DNA of 64,000 bases from Fundidesulfovibrio magnetotacticus (GTDB taxonomy: Bacteria > Desulfobacterota > Desulfovibrionia > Desulfovibrionales > Desulfovibrionaceae): the NCBI RefSeq assembly GCF_013019105.1, contig NZ_BLTE01000014.1:1-64000 (forward strand), read 5' to 3'. Below the pieces are notes generated by a model. It was not told the DNA's origin. It was given only the letters and a program-made list of their open reading frames with translations, and ran no database searches. The translations under genes were made by a program, and so were the position numbers. Shown here one piece after another: positions 30,634 through 39,538 of the stretch. Numbering within the stretch: the first letter of the stretch is position 1; the number at the start of each line of letters is the position of its first letter.

Positions 30634-30716
30634 CTGTCCGGTCCGCCGGATTGGCGGGGATAGTCCGATAAAGCGGACGGCGGGGGGAGGAGAGCGCCGT
30701 CCTGGGATTCGGACAG
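30634..30716. promoter_or_regulatory. Inverted repeats, candidate enhancer sites
   Basis: GTCCG-N6-CGGAC at 30663-30678 is perfect. A wider pair, CTGTCCG (30634-30640) and CGGACAG (30710-30716), flanks it. They lie 40-130 bp upstream of the sigma-54-like promoter, the range used by bacterial enhancer-binding proteins. Confidence 0.4.
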
Positions 30717-30935
30717 AGGCTGGCAGGCTTTCCCTGCCTATGCCCCATCGGGGGCGGCGCGTCAATGCGGCGTGAAGCAAATGCCCGGCGCATCCCGGAA
30801 TGTGGGCATGTTGTCACGTTATTTCGGAAGGTTGGCCAATGCGGCGGGGAGGGAAATCGCAAAAATGCCGGACGCGGGGGGGCGAAACAAGGCCCTCCGG
30901 CAAATTGGAAAAAAGCCCGCCCCGCGTCCGGCGGA

Positions 30936-31334
30936 TCAGGGGGCCGGATTTTCCTGGTTTTTATCCAGGGTGAGGCCCGGCAGCACCAGCAGGGTGCGCC
31001 TGGCCTTGCGCTTGCGGCGCTCGAAGATTTCCGGGCGCGAACCCAGGCGGAAGCGCCACAGGGGGCAGGGCTCGAAGGGGGGCTTGCAGGCGGGGGAGGC
31101 CGAACAGGCGCGCACGCGTTCGCGGTCTTCGCAGCAGCAGGCCAGGCACTGGCGGCGCACGGCGCGCACCGGCGGGCGCGAAACGCCCTCCTCGACGCTG
31201 CCCATGCGGTAGCCGTGCAGGGGGCAGGCCGTCTCTGGGCACTGGGCCACCATAAGGTAGGAGCCGCCCATGCAGGCCACGCAGAACTTGCGGATGGACT
31301 CCAGGGGGTGCTGCTTTCGCGTGTTCTGGCTCAT
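30936..31334 (-). CDS. Cysteine-rich, probably metal-binding protein
   Basis: A 132-residue soluble protein with 13 cysteines in clusters: KFCVACMGG, QCPETACPLHGYRMG, RQCLACCCEDRERVRACSAS, ACKPPFEPCPLWRFRLG. The pairs look like zinc- or iron-sulfur-binding knuckles. The CPLHGYRMG / CPLWRFRLG halves resemble each other, which suggests an internal duplication. The start MSQNTRKQHP at 31334 has only a weak ribosome site. I do not recognise a named family; similar small proteins are, to my recollection, common in Desulfovibrio. It is divergent from the diguanylate cyclase gene. Confidence 0.65.
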   Translation of the reverse strand: MSQNTRKQHPLESIRKFCVACMGGSYLMVAQCPETACPLHGYRMGSVEEGVSRPPVRAVRRQCLACCCEDRERVRACSASPACKPPFEPCPLWRFRLGSRPEIFERRKRKARRTLLVLPGLTLDKNQENPAP

Positions 31335-31528
31335 GGCATGGCTCGCGCGTTGTTGGTCGTCGGCCGGTTTCAAGCCTCCCCCTGGCCCAATCGGGCCGAA
31401 AAGGCAAGGCCGGAAGCGCACGGGGACGGGAAGATGGAGCAAATGGCCCATGGAACGCCTTTCGCAAGGCCGTCGTGTTGCCCATCACTTCGAACTGTGG
31501 CAGGGAGTGAAACCAAGGTGTCCGCAAC

Positions 31529-33316
31529 ATGAGTCATCAGAACAATCCGCCCGACCAGGCGCACTCCGTGTGCAGCACGCTGGGGGACATCCTCACTCCC
31601 GGGGTGCTGGGGGTCCCGGCCGGGTCCACCATGCGCGCGGCCCTGGAGCGAATGCGCGAAGCCCGCATCAGCTCCGTGGTGGCCCTGCGCAGGGGGCGTC
31701 CCGTGGGCATCCTCACCGAGCGAGGGGTCATCGCGGCCATGGTCCGGCACGGCAAGGAGCTCCTGGCGCGCAAGGTGAGCGACGTGATGAGCTCCCCCGT
31801 GCTCACCGCGCCCTCGCACATGCCCATCCCCGAGGCCTTTTCCATGCTTCTGGAAAAGGGCATCCGCCACCTCGTGGTGGTGGACGCGGCCGGGCGCGCC
31901 CTGGGCATGGTCACCCAGACCAACATGGTGCGCAATCTGGGCGTGGAGTATTTCGTGGAGGTCAAGCGTATCGAAGCCATCATGGTGCGCGAGGTGGCCA
32001 CCCTGGACACCGGGGAAAGCCTGGCCGCCGCGCTGGAGCTCATGGTGCGCGGGCCCTACAGCTGCGTGCTGGCCCTGCGTGACGGCGAAGCGGCAGGCAT
32101 CGTCACCGAGCGCGACATGGTGGGCTTTCTGGCCCGGGGCGTGGACCTCTCCGGCGTCATCCTGGAGCGCGTGATGTCCTCCCCCGTGGTCACGGCCCAC
32201 CGGGACACCCCCGTGCACCAGGCCGCCGCCCTCATGAGCGAGCGCGGCATCCGTCGCCTCGTGGTGGTGGATTCCGATGGCCGCCTGGCCGGGATGCTCA
32301 CCCAGTCCGACATCGTCAAGGGCATGGAGGCCCGCTACGTGGAGATGCTCAAGGACGTGATCCGCGAGAAGGACCATCTCCTGCGCCAGGCCGTGGCCGA
32401 GGCCGCCCGGAAGACCGTCTATCTGGACACCATCCTGAACACCTCCGTGGACCTGGGCATAGCCGCCACCGACGGCGAGACCATCGCCTTCGTGAACCAG
32501 GCCGCCCTGTCCCTGCTGGGGCTCGACGAAAACCAGGCCATCGGCCAGGACGTGGAGGTCTTCCACAGATGCCTGGGCGTCCCCCAGAGCAGGATGCGCA
32601 AGGCCGTCTCCCAGGTCCGCAAGGGCGGCGTCCACCATTTCCGCGCCACCGTGAGCCCCAACGGCTCCGAACGATTCCTGGACGCCCGGGTGAGCGGCAT
32701 TCGCGACGCCCAGGGCGGCGTCACGGGCTACGTGGTCATGCTGCGCGACGTCACCGAGCGCCGCCTAGCCGAGGAGACCATCCGGCGCATGGCCTACCAC
32801 GACGCCCTCACCGGCCTGCCCAACCGTTTTCTCGTGGCCGACCGTCTGGAGCAGGGCCTCAACCAGGCCAAGCGGCGCGGCTGCCTGCTGGCCGTGATGC
32901 TCCTGGACCTGGACGGCTTCAAGGTGGTCAACGACAACCTGGGGCATTCCACGGGGGACCTGCTGCTCAAGCAGGTGGCAGGGCGCATCGCGGGGCTTCT
33001 GCGCCGTTCGGACACCGTGGGCCGCATGGGCGGCGACGAGTTTCTCGTGGTGCTCCCCGAGGTGAAGACCCCCGAAGGCGTGGCCGCCGTGGCCTCCAAG
33101 ATGCTCAGGGCCGTGGGGCAGCCCGTGGAGTTGCAGGGCGCGCAGGCCAGGGTGAGCGCCAGCATCGGCCTGGCCCTCTATCCCTGGGACGGGGCCACGG
33201 GCGAGGCGCTCATCCAGCGCGCCGACGCCGCCATGTACGAGGCCAAGGCCGCCGGGCGGGGCACCTACCGCTTCGCGGGCAAGGCCGCCCGGGAGCTGGA
33301 CCTCAACCATCCGTAA
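31529..33316 (+). CDS. CBS-PAS-GGDEF diguanylate cyclase
   Basis: A 595-residue cytoplasmic signalling enzyme. Four CBS motifs form two Bateman modules over residues about 15-275 (SVVALRRGRPVGILTERGVI; RHLVVVDAAGRALGMVTQTN; SCVLALRDGEAAGIVTERDM; RRLVVVDSDGRLAGMLTQSD), then a PAS domain (about 300-410) and a GGDEF domain (HDALTGLPNRF; MGGDEF). The active site is canonical, and an RxxD inhibitory site (RRSD) lies five residues before GGDEF, so product-inhibited c-di-GMP synthesis is expected. CBS pairs bind adenosine nucleotides, so the enzyme may link energy state to c-di-GMP. There is no EAL domain and no TM segment. Confidence 0.92.
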   Translation: MSHQNNPPDQAHSVCSTLGDILTPGVLGVPAGSTMRAALERMREARISSVVALRRGRPVGILTERGVIAAMVRHGKELLARKVSDVMSSPVLTAPSHMPIPEAFSMLLEKGIRHLVVVDAAGRALGMVTQTNMVRNLGVEYFVEVKRIEAIMVREVATLDTGESLAAALELMVRGPYSCVLALRDGEAAGIVTERDMVGFLARGVDLSGVILERVMSSPVVTAHRDTPVHQAAALMSERGIRRLVVVDSDGRLAGMLTQSDIVKGMEARYVEMLKDVIREKDHLLRQAVAEAARKTVYLDTILNTSVDLGIAATDGETIAFVNQAALSLLGLDENQAIGQDVEVFHRCLGVPQSRMRKAVSQVRKGGVHHFRATVSPNGSERFLDARVSGIRDAQGGVTGYVVMLRDVTERRLAEETIRRMAYHDALTGLPNRFLVADRLEQGLNQAKRRGCLLAVMLLDLDGFKVVNDNLGHSTGDLLLKQVAGRIAGLLRRSDTVGRMGGDEFLVVLPEVKTPEGVAAVASKMLRAVGQPVELQGAQARVSASIGLALYPWDGATGEALIQRADAAMYEAKAAGRGTYRFAGKAARELDLNHP

Positions 33317-33345
33317 AGGGACGCGTCCGCTCCCCGCGGTTTATT

Positions 33346-35574
33346 TCATCGCGCCGGGCGAACGGCCATGGAGAGGATCTCCATGGAGATGAGACGACCG
33401 CTGGCGCTCGTCCCCGTCAGGCTGAGCGGCGCGGGAGCGAGATGCTCCAGGCGCACGGCCGCGAGCCCCCTGCCGCGCTCCAGATGGGCGCGGGGCACGC
33501 GCAGGGTCACGGACTGCTCCGCGCCGTCGCGGATCTCGCGGCGCAGCGACGATCTGCCGCCGTCATCCCGCTCGAGGCACGCCTCCAGCACCTGGGCGTC
33601 GTGACGCCCGGGCATCACGAAGAAGCGCGCCCTGATCTCCACCTCCAAGTCGCCCTCCGGCAGAGGGTCCATCCGGAAGACCAGGCGCGAGAGCCGTCCG
33701 GCCGCCCACACGCCGCCCGGGTGCGGCTCGTGCCAGCCGTCGGCCAGGTGCACGTTGCCGGGCTCGCCGGACCCGAAGGGCGTCGTTTGCCCTTGCGCCA
33801 CGTCCACGCGCGCCAGGGCCGCGCTCCTGCCCGTCTCGTCCAGGGCGGGCCAGTGGGCGCGCGGTCCCGGCGAGCCGACGCCGTCCGGCGTCCGGCCGGG
33901 CGAGCCGGGGCTGTCGGGGGCTTGTTCGCGCCCGGCGGTCGGCCCGGGCACGAAGACGCGCAGACCGTCCACCACCCCCGCGAAGCCGGCCTGCCCGGCG
34001 TTCAGGAGCCCCGCCCAGAGCGCCTCGTTGTGGAAGACGTTCACTGAGCCCGCGCGCAGGCTTCCGGCCAGGGCCTGGTCGGCCAGGGTGCGGGCGAAAT
34101 GGAGGAGTTTCGCTTCGCTCACGCGGGCGAAGACGCCGTAGTTGGTCTTCATGGAGTGGTCCATGGCGAACAGAGAGAAGGCGATCCAGTCGTCCGGAAG
34201 GTTCTCGGGCGGGATGCGCAGGAGCCTTCCCCCGGGCCGGGCGGCCTCCTCCCAGAACGGCGAGCGCAGGGGCGTGGCGAAGGCCGGGGGCGTGGCGAAG
34301 CGCTCGTCCAGGGAGGCCAGCCCGGGGCGCAGGTCCGCGACCTGGAGGGCCAGCAGCAGCGCCAGGGCGGTGCGCGCCGCCCGGGGGGGCAGGGCCGTGG
34401 CGACGCGGGCCAGGGAGAGGGCCAGGAGCGCGTAGAAGGGGACCCAGAAGAAACGCCCCGAACTGCGGAATGTGGCCCCCAGCTTCTCCAGGAGCGCGGG
34501 CAGGGGGATGTGCAGCAGTTCCGTGCGGCCCAGGGCCACGCGGTCCGAGAGGGCGAAGAGCGTGAGAAGCGCGCAGAGCGCGGCCAGGGGGACGAGGGGC
34601 GGCAGGCCGACCCGGGAGCCGCGCGCCAGGCGCAGCCCCAGGGCCAGGGCCAGGGCGGCCATCCCGCCCAGGCCCAGGTAGTTGAAGCCCTCGAAGTCGC
34701 CGTAGCCGTCCGCCAGGCGGGGAAGGTAGGCCGACCAGCGGTCCAGGGGGTTGAAGAGAGCGTTGAGATTCAGCCGGAAGACGCCGAATCCCCCGGCCCC
34801 GCTCTCGCCCGCCGCGAAGTAGCCCACCAGGGCCATGAGCGCCGCCGTCAGGCCGAGGGCCGCCGCCAGGGTCCAGGCCAGCCGCCCGGCCCGGGCCTCG
34901 CGCCGAAGCGCCCGGCGGGCCAGGTCGGCCAGGAACACGGCGAAGACCATGGCGAAGAGGTAGGCGTGCGTGAGCAGCGCGGCCGCGAGCAGCGCAAGCC
35001 AGCGCGCGGGCCGGAAGGCGCGGCCCAGGTGCAGCAGGAGCGCGGCCAGCAGGAGCCACTGCCCGGCCAGGGCCATGTGCCCCTGGAGCCGGAAGAGCAG
35101 GGGCGGGGCCAGGGCGAAGAAGCCAGCGCCCAGCACGGCGCAGGGCCTGTCCGCGCCCAGCAGGCGCAGGAGCCTGGCCCCCAGCAGGGCCTGGAGGAGC
35201 AGGCAGCCCAGCGTCCAGAGCCCGAAATACTGGAAGTGCCGGGGCAGCCAGCCCGAGACGGCCTTGAAGGCCAGGGCTAGCAGGGGGATGGAGTCGGTGA
35301 AGACAACGGTGCTGCCGATCGTAAGGCCCCAGTTGTCGTTGCGGCCCAGGGGCAGTTGCCAGAAGGGCGTTTCGCGGAAGAACTGCCAGCCCAGCCAGTG
35401 CTGGGCGAAGTCGCCCTGGAGGAGCCAGCCCGTGCCGGAGGGGTCCAGGATGCGCCAGCCGCCCAGGGCGGCCCAGGCCAGGAGCCCGGCGGCCAGGGCC
35501 AGGAGGGTTCCGGCGATGCCCAGGGGGGCGTCCCGGTCCGAGGGGGTGGGAGTGACGGCGTTGGCGTGGGACAT
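33346..35574 (-). CDS. DUF6311-like polytopic membrane protein
   Basis: A 742-residue protein with about ten TM helices over residues 20-430 and a long C-terminal extracytoplasmic part. The motif WLLQGDFAQHWLGWQFFR near residue 50 is typical of DUF6311 proteins, thought to be GT-C-like glycosyltransferases. A low-complexity Pro/Gly/Ser segment (PDSPGSPGRTPDGVGSPGP) separates the membrane part from a beta-rich C-terminal domain. The ATG at 35574 lacks a clear ribosome site. It converges with the diguanylate cyclase gene 30 bp away. Substrate unknown; a role in surface glycan assembly is inferred. Confidence 0.75.
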   Translation of the reverse strand: MSHANAVTPTPSDRDAPLGIAGTLLALAAGLLAWAALGGWRILDPSGTGWLLQGDFAQHWLGWQFFRETPFWQLPLGRNDNWGLTIGSTVVFTDSIPLLALAFKAVSGWLPRHFQYFGLWTLGCLLLQALLGARLLRLLGADRPCAVLGAGFFALAPPLLFRLQGHMALAGQWLLLAALLLHLGRAFRPARWLALLAAALLTHAYLFAMVFAVFLADLARRALRREARAGRLAWTLAAALGLTAALMALVGYFAAGESGAGGFGVFRLNLNALFNPLDRWSAYLPRLADGYGDFEGFNYLGLGGMAALALALGLRLARGSRVGLPPLVPLAALCALLTLFALSDRVALGRTELLHIPLPALLEKLGATFRSSGRFFWVPFYALLALSLARVATALPPRAARTALALLLALQVADLRPGLASLDERFATPPAFATPLRSPFWEEAARPGGRLLRIPPENLPDDWIAFSLFAMDHSMKTNYGVFARVSEAKLLHFARTLADQALAGSLRAGSVNVFHNEALWAGLLNAGQAGFAGVVDGLRVFVPGPTAGREQAPDSPGSPGRTPDGVGSPGPRAHWPALDETGRSAALARVDVAQGQTTPFGSGEPGNVHLADGWHEPHPGGVWAAGRLSRLVFRMDPLPEGDLEVEIRARFFVMPGRHDAQVLEACLERDDGGRSSLRREIRDGAEQSVTLRVPRAHLERGRGLAAVRLEHLAPAPLSLTGTSASGRLISMEILSMAVRPAR

Positions 35575-35684
35575 GGGGAGCGCATAGCCCCGGCCGGGGC
35601 GCGCGTCCAGCGTTCCGGGCGCGCGCCTGGGGGGAGCTGGCCCGGTCAGGCCCGGTCGGGGCCAGCCGGGCAGGCCGGGCCGGA

Positions 35685-36818
35685 TCAGTCCAGGGTCTGG
35701 CGGTAGCGCTTCACGGCCACGGTCATCATCACCACCAGGAAGGCGGCCATGGGCCACAGCTCCGGGGCGATGTCCGCCAGGCCCGAGCCCTTGAGCACGA
35801 TGCCGCGCACGATGCGCAGGTAGTGGGTGAGCGGCAGCACGGAGCCCAGCCACTGCGCCCACTCGGGCATGCCCCGGAAGGGGAACATGAATCCCGAGAG
35901 CAGGATGGAGGGCAGGAAGAAGAAGAACGCCATCTGCATGGCCTGGAGCTGGTTCTGGGCCACGGTGGAGAAGGTGATGCCCACGGCCAGGTTGGCCGCG
36001 ATGAACAGGATGGACACCACCAGCAGCAAGGGCAGGCTGCCCAGCACGGGCACCTGGAAGATCACCCGGGAGGCCAGGATGATCAGGCCCATCTGGATGT
36101 AGCCCACCACGATGTAGGGCAGGATCTTGCCCGCCATCACCTCGAAGGGCCGCACGGGGGTGCACAGAAGGTTCTCCATGGTGCCGCGCTCGCGCTCGCG
36201 GGTGATGGCCAGGGCGGTGATGATCACCATGGTCATGGTGAGCACCACGCCCATGAGGCCGGGCACGATGTTGTACTTGGTCTCGATCTCCGGGTTGTAG
36301 AGCCTGTGGATGCGCAGGTCCACGGGGCCGGGCGACGGGCGCAAGGGGAGCAGCGGCCCGATGAGGTCGCGGTTGAGGGCGTCCCGGAAGAGGGCGTCCA
36401 GCGCGCCCAGCGCGAAGCCGGTGGCCGAGGGGTCGGCGGCGTCGGCCTCCACGAGCACGGTGGGCCGGTCGCCCCGGGCCACGAGGCGTCCGAAGTCCTG
36501 GGGGATGGTGAGCACGAACTGCACGCGCCCGGTGTCCAGAAGCTGGCGGGCCTCGGCCTCGGTGGAGATCACGTCGGTGACGCGGTAGTAGCGGCTGTTC
36601 TGGAGCGCCGCCGTCAGGGTGCGCGAGAACTCGGACTGGTCGTTGGAGAGCACGGCCAGGGGCAGGTTCTGGGGGTTGGCGTTGATGGCGAAGCCGAAGA
36701 GGATCAGCTGCATGAGCGGGATGCCGATCATCATGGCGAAGGTCAGGCGGTCGCGCCGCATCTGCACGAATTCCTTGACCACCATGGCCCAGAAGCGCCG
36801 GGGGCTGAAGCGGGTCAC
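35685..36818 (-). CDS. ABC-2 type permease (YhhJ/YbhS-like)
   Basis: A 377-residue permease: one TM helix near residue 30, an extracytoplasmic domain of about 140 residues, then five TM helices (VPGLMGVVLTMTMVIITALA; ITRERERGTMENLLCTPVRP is the conserved linker; LPSILLSGFMFPFRGMP). It pairs with the ATPase and HlyD protein upstream as a drug-type exporter. The GTG start at 36818 overlaps the ATPase stop (GTGA), which explains the absence of an ATG. It is the last gene of the TetR-controlled operon. Confidence 0.9.
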   Translation of the reverse strand: MTRFSPRRFWAMVVKEFVQMRRDRLTFAMMIGIPLMQLILFGFAINANPQNLPLAVLSNDQSEFSRTLTAALQNSRYYRVTDVISTEAEARQLLDTGRVQFVLTIPQDFGRLVARGDRPTVLVEADAADPSATGFALGALDALFRDALNRDLIGPLLPLRPSPGPVDLRIHRLYNPEIETKYNIVPGLMGVVLTMTMVIITALAITRERERGTMENLLCTPVRPFEVMAGKILPYIVVGYIQMGLIILASRVIFQVPVLGSLPLLLVVSILFIAANLAVGITFSTVAQNQLQAMQMAFFFFLPSILLSGFMFPFRGMPEWAQWLGSVLPLTHYLRIVRGIVLKGSGLADIAPELWPMAAFLVVMMTVAVKRYRQTLD

Positions 36819-37849
36819 GGCTTCTTCCCCTTCAGGGACTGGTCCATGAGGCTGATGAACACCTCTTCGAGGCTCGTGGGCACCCTGGCGAAGCTCCAGG
36901 CCCCTCCGCGGAGGGGCGCGAGGGAGCGCTCCAGCAGGGCCGGATCCGGGCCGCTGACGTGCAGGGTGTTGCCGAAGTGGGCCACCTGCTCCACGCCCGG
37001 CAGGGGGCGCACGTCCCGGGCCAGGGCGTAGAGGTCGCCCCCGGTGGCCTCCCAGGTGGCCAGGCCGCGTCCGGCCACCACCTCCTCCACCGTGCCCTGC
37101 ACGAGCAGGTCGCCATAGGCGATGTAGGCCAGGCGGTGGCAGCGCTCGGCCTCGTCCATGTAGTGGGTGGAGATGAGCGCCGTGAGGCCCTGTCCGGCCA
37201 GTTCGTGCACTTCGTCCCAGAAGTCCCGCCGGGCCTTTGGGTCCACGCCTGCGGTGGGCTCGTCCAGCAGCAGGAGCTCCGGGCCGTGGATCAGGCTCGC
37301 GGCCAGGGCCAGGCGCTGCTTCCAGCCTCCCGAGAGGTTCTGGGCCAGCTGCCCGGCGAAACGGCCCAGGCCCATGCGATCGATCATGCGCTCCACGGCC
37401 TCGCGGCGCTCCGGCACGCCGTAGACCCTGGCCATGAAATCCAGATTCTCGCGCACCGAGAGGTCGCCGTAGAGGCTGAAGCGCTGGGCCATGTAGCCCA
37501 CGCGGGTCTTGATGCGCTCGGCGTCGCGCGTCAGGTCCAGGCCCAGGCACGTTCCCGCGCCCGCGTCGGGCCTGAGCAGGCCGCAGAGCATGCGGATGAA
37601 GGTGGTCTTGCCCGAGCCGTTGGGACCGAGGAACCCGAAGATCTCGCCCTTTTCCACGCGCAGCGAGAGGTTGTTCACCACCACCTTGCCCGAAAAGGCC
37701 TTGGTGACGCCCCGCACGTCGATGGCCGGGGCGGACCCGGGCCGAGCAGCCTGGAGCCCCGCCGCCGAGGCGGCGGAGGCCTGGGCGGTCTGTGCGACAG
37801 CGGTCCGCCCCGTCGCGGCGGACGTAGGCCCGGCGGCGCGGGCGCTCAC
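36815..37849 (-). CDS. ABC-2 transporter ATP-binding protein
   Basis: A 344-residue ATPase with Walker A GPNGSGKTTF, Q-loop YMAQRFSLYGDLS, signature NLSGGWKQR, Walker B LLLLDEPTAGVD and switch histidine ISTHYMDEAE. The GTG start at 37849 overlaps the stop of the HlyD gene (GTGA) and adds an Ala/Thr-rich N-terminal extension of about 45 residues that is unusual for the family and probably disordered. The longer upstream frame is a shadow of the HlyD gene. It energises the permease encoded next. Confidence 0.9.
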   Translation of the reverse strand: MSARAAGPTSAATGRTAVAQTAQASAASAAGLQAARPGSAPAIDVRGVTKAFSGKVVVNNLSLRVEKGEIFGFLGPNGSGKTTFIRMLCGLLRPDAGAGTCLGLDLTRDAERIKTRVGYMAQRFSLYGDLSVRENLDFMARVYGVPERREAVERMIDRMGLGRFAGQLAQNLSGGWKQRLALAASLIHGPELLLLDEPTAGVDPKARRDFWDEVHELAGQGLTALISTHYMDEAERCHRLAYIAYGDLLVQGTVEEVVAGRGLATWEATGGDLYALARDVRPLPGVEQVAHFGNTLHVSGPDPALLERSLAPLRGGAWSFARVPTSLEEVFISLMDQSLKGKKP

Positions 37850-38892
37850 TTCGCCGCTCCCAGGGCCACGCTCACCGGCTGGCCGGGCTTGAGGCCCTTG
37901 GATGTCTCGGGGTCGAAGCGCGCCTCCACCATGAACACCAGCTTCTCGCGGAAGCTCTGGCTGAAGATCACCGGGGGGGTGTACTCCACCTGGGGGAACA
38001 CGAAGCTCACGCGGCCCTCCAGCACGGCGGGGCAGCCGTCGCAGGCCACGCGCACCGCGTCGCCCAGGTTCACCCTGCCCAGCTCGGCCTCGGGCAGGAA
38101 GAAGCGCACCTTCACGTTGCCGGGCGGCAGGAGCTTCACCACCGGGCTGCCAGCGGCCACCCACTCGCCCTTGTAGTGGAGCAGGTCGAAGACCAGGGCC
38201 TCCAGGGTGGCGGGCACGAGCTTCTGGTCGAGCATCCAAGCGGCCTGGTCCAGTTCGGCCTGGGCGGCGCGGACCTGGGCCTGGGCGGCCAGTATCTGGT
38301 CCACGCGCGAGCCGAGCTTTCCCGTGGCCAATTGGGCTTTCACGTCTGAGAGGCGTCCCTGGGCGTTGAGGAAGGCCGTGCGGGCGCGGTCGTAGTCCTC
38401 CTTGGCCACGGAGCCCGAGGAGAGCAGCGCGCCCCTGCGGTCCATCTCCAGCTTGGCCAGGGCCAGCTCGGCCTCGGACTGGGCGATGCGCGCCAGGATC
38501 TGGTCGATCTCCTCGGGGCGCAGGCCCTTCTTGAGGTCGTTCACGGTGTCCTGGGCGCGCCGGAGGTTGGCCTGGGCCTTGTCCACGCCCTGCTGCTCCA
38601 GGGCGTGCTCCAGGGTGAAGAGGCGCTGGCCCGGCCGCACACGGTCGCCCCGGGCCACGGGGAGATCGTCCAGGCGTCCGGCCAACTGGGTGGCCACGTA
38701 GACGAACTCGCCCTCCACGTAGCCCTGGTAGGGCATGGCGTCGGAGCGGGAGCAGGCGGCGCAGGCCAGGGCGGCCAGCAGGGCCAGGAACGGCGCGACG
38801 GCTCGCGGCGCGCCCCGCCGGGAGGGGCTGTCGGCGACGGAGCGCTCGATCGGCGCGGTCTGGAGGCAGGGGAACGTCGAGCGGCGGTTCAT
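37846..38892 (-). CDS. HlyD-family membrane fusion protein (YbhG/YhiI-like)
   Basis: A 348-residue adaptor with an N-terminal membrane segment (APFLALLAALACAACS, possibly a lipobox, CAACS being atypical), lipoyl half (YVATQLAGRLDDLPVARGDR), a long helical hairpin with ALEQQGVDKAQANLRRAQDT, and the beta-barrel part. ATG at 38892 follows GGGGAGG and overlaps the TetR stop (ATGA). No outer-membrane factor is encoded in this operon, so it must borrow one, possibly the NodT-type factor at 18.8 kb or another TolC. Confidence 0.88.
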   Translation of the reverse strand: MNRRSTFPCLQTAPIERSVADSPSRRGAPRAVAPFLALLAALACAACSRSDAMPYQGYVEGEFVYVATQLAGRLDDLPVARGDRVRPGQRLFTLEHALEQQGVDKAQANLRRAQDTVNDLKKGLRPEEIDQILARIAQSEAELALAKLEMDRRGALLSSGSVAKEDYDRARTAFLNAQGRLSDVKAQLATGKLGSRVDQILAAQAQVRAAQAELDQAAWMLDQKLVPATLEALVFDLLHYKGEWVAAGSPVVKLLPPGNVKVRFFLPEAELGRVNLGDAVRVACDGCPAVLEGRVSFVFPQVEYTPPVIFSQSFREKLVFMVEARFDPETSKGLKPGQPVSVALGAAK

Positions 38893-39500
38893 GCGTCCTC
38901 CCCTAGGGCTTTGCGGTAAAGTGTTTTCAGGTAGCTGGCCATGTCGGCCACGCCCGCGCTCCCGGCGGAGGGGGGGAAACCCTGGCCGCTGCGGGCCAGG
39001 CGCGCGCGCAGGGGCTGGGTGAGCCCCACGAGCACCAGAGGCCCCGCCAGCGAGAAGTAGGCGAGCACCGGGTCCAGCCCGGCGCGTCCGGCCACTCCGG
39101 CCACGGCCCCCATGATGCGCCCCAGGAGCGGCGTGACGCACGCGGGCAGGTTGCTCCCGCCCGAGGCCAGCTCCCAGGCCATGATGCGCGGCAGGCGCGG
39201 GTCGCGCTGGAAGGCTTCCGTCACGGCGTCGAGCACGGCCTCCAGGCGTTGGGCGTGTGAGCCGGGACGGGCCGTGCCCTGCTCGATGGAGCGGGCCAGG
39301 GCCTCGAACTGGGCCTGGAGCGTCAGTTCGTAGAGCCGGGCCTTGTCGCCCACGCGGTAGTAGAGCATGGCCTTGTTGAGCCCGGCGGCCCTGGCGATGG
39401 CCTCCACCCTGGCTCCGGCGAAGCCATGGGCCGCGAAGACGGTGGCGGCGGCGTCCAGGATGGCGGCCTCGGGGGCCTGGGGGGCTTCCTGCTGGGTCAT
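38889..39500 (-). CDS. TetR-family repressor of the ABC-2 exporter
   Basis: A 203-residue regulator with an N-terminal helix-turn-helix (ILDAAATVFAAHGFAGARVE, IARAAGLNKAMLYYRVGDKA) and a C-terminal ligand-binding domain that fits the CecR/YbiH type of TetR regulator (DAVTEAFQRDPRLPRIMAWE). It is the first gene of the tetR-hlyD-ATPase-permease operon, and a palindrome sits in its own promoter, so autorepression relieved by an exported compound is the likely logic. ATG at 39500 has GGAACC just upstream. Confidence 0.9.
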   Translation of the reverse strand: MTQQEAPQAPEAAILDAAATVFAAHGFAGARVEAIARAAGLNKAMLYYRVGDKARLYELTLQAQFEALARSIEQGTARPGSHAQRLEAVLDAVTEAFQRDPRLPRIMAWELASGGSNLPACVTPLLGRIMGAVAGVAGRAGLDPVLAYFSLAGPLVLVGLTQPLRARLARSGQGFPPSAGSAGVADMASYLKTLYRKALGEDA

Positions 39501-39538
39501 GGAGGTTCCTTGGCGTTTAACCGTATCGCTTACCGGAC

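Larger units (their letters stand above)
30471..30935. other. 465-bp regulatory gap upstream of acd-DRTGG-por
   Basis: No gene is called. It contains a sigma-54-like promoter (30575-30591), a GTCTTCCGGAAGAT palindrome in the leader (near 30533-30546 on the plus strand) and inverted repeats between 30634 and 30716. The part near 30760-30935 shows nothing I can name. Confidence 0.5.
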
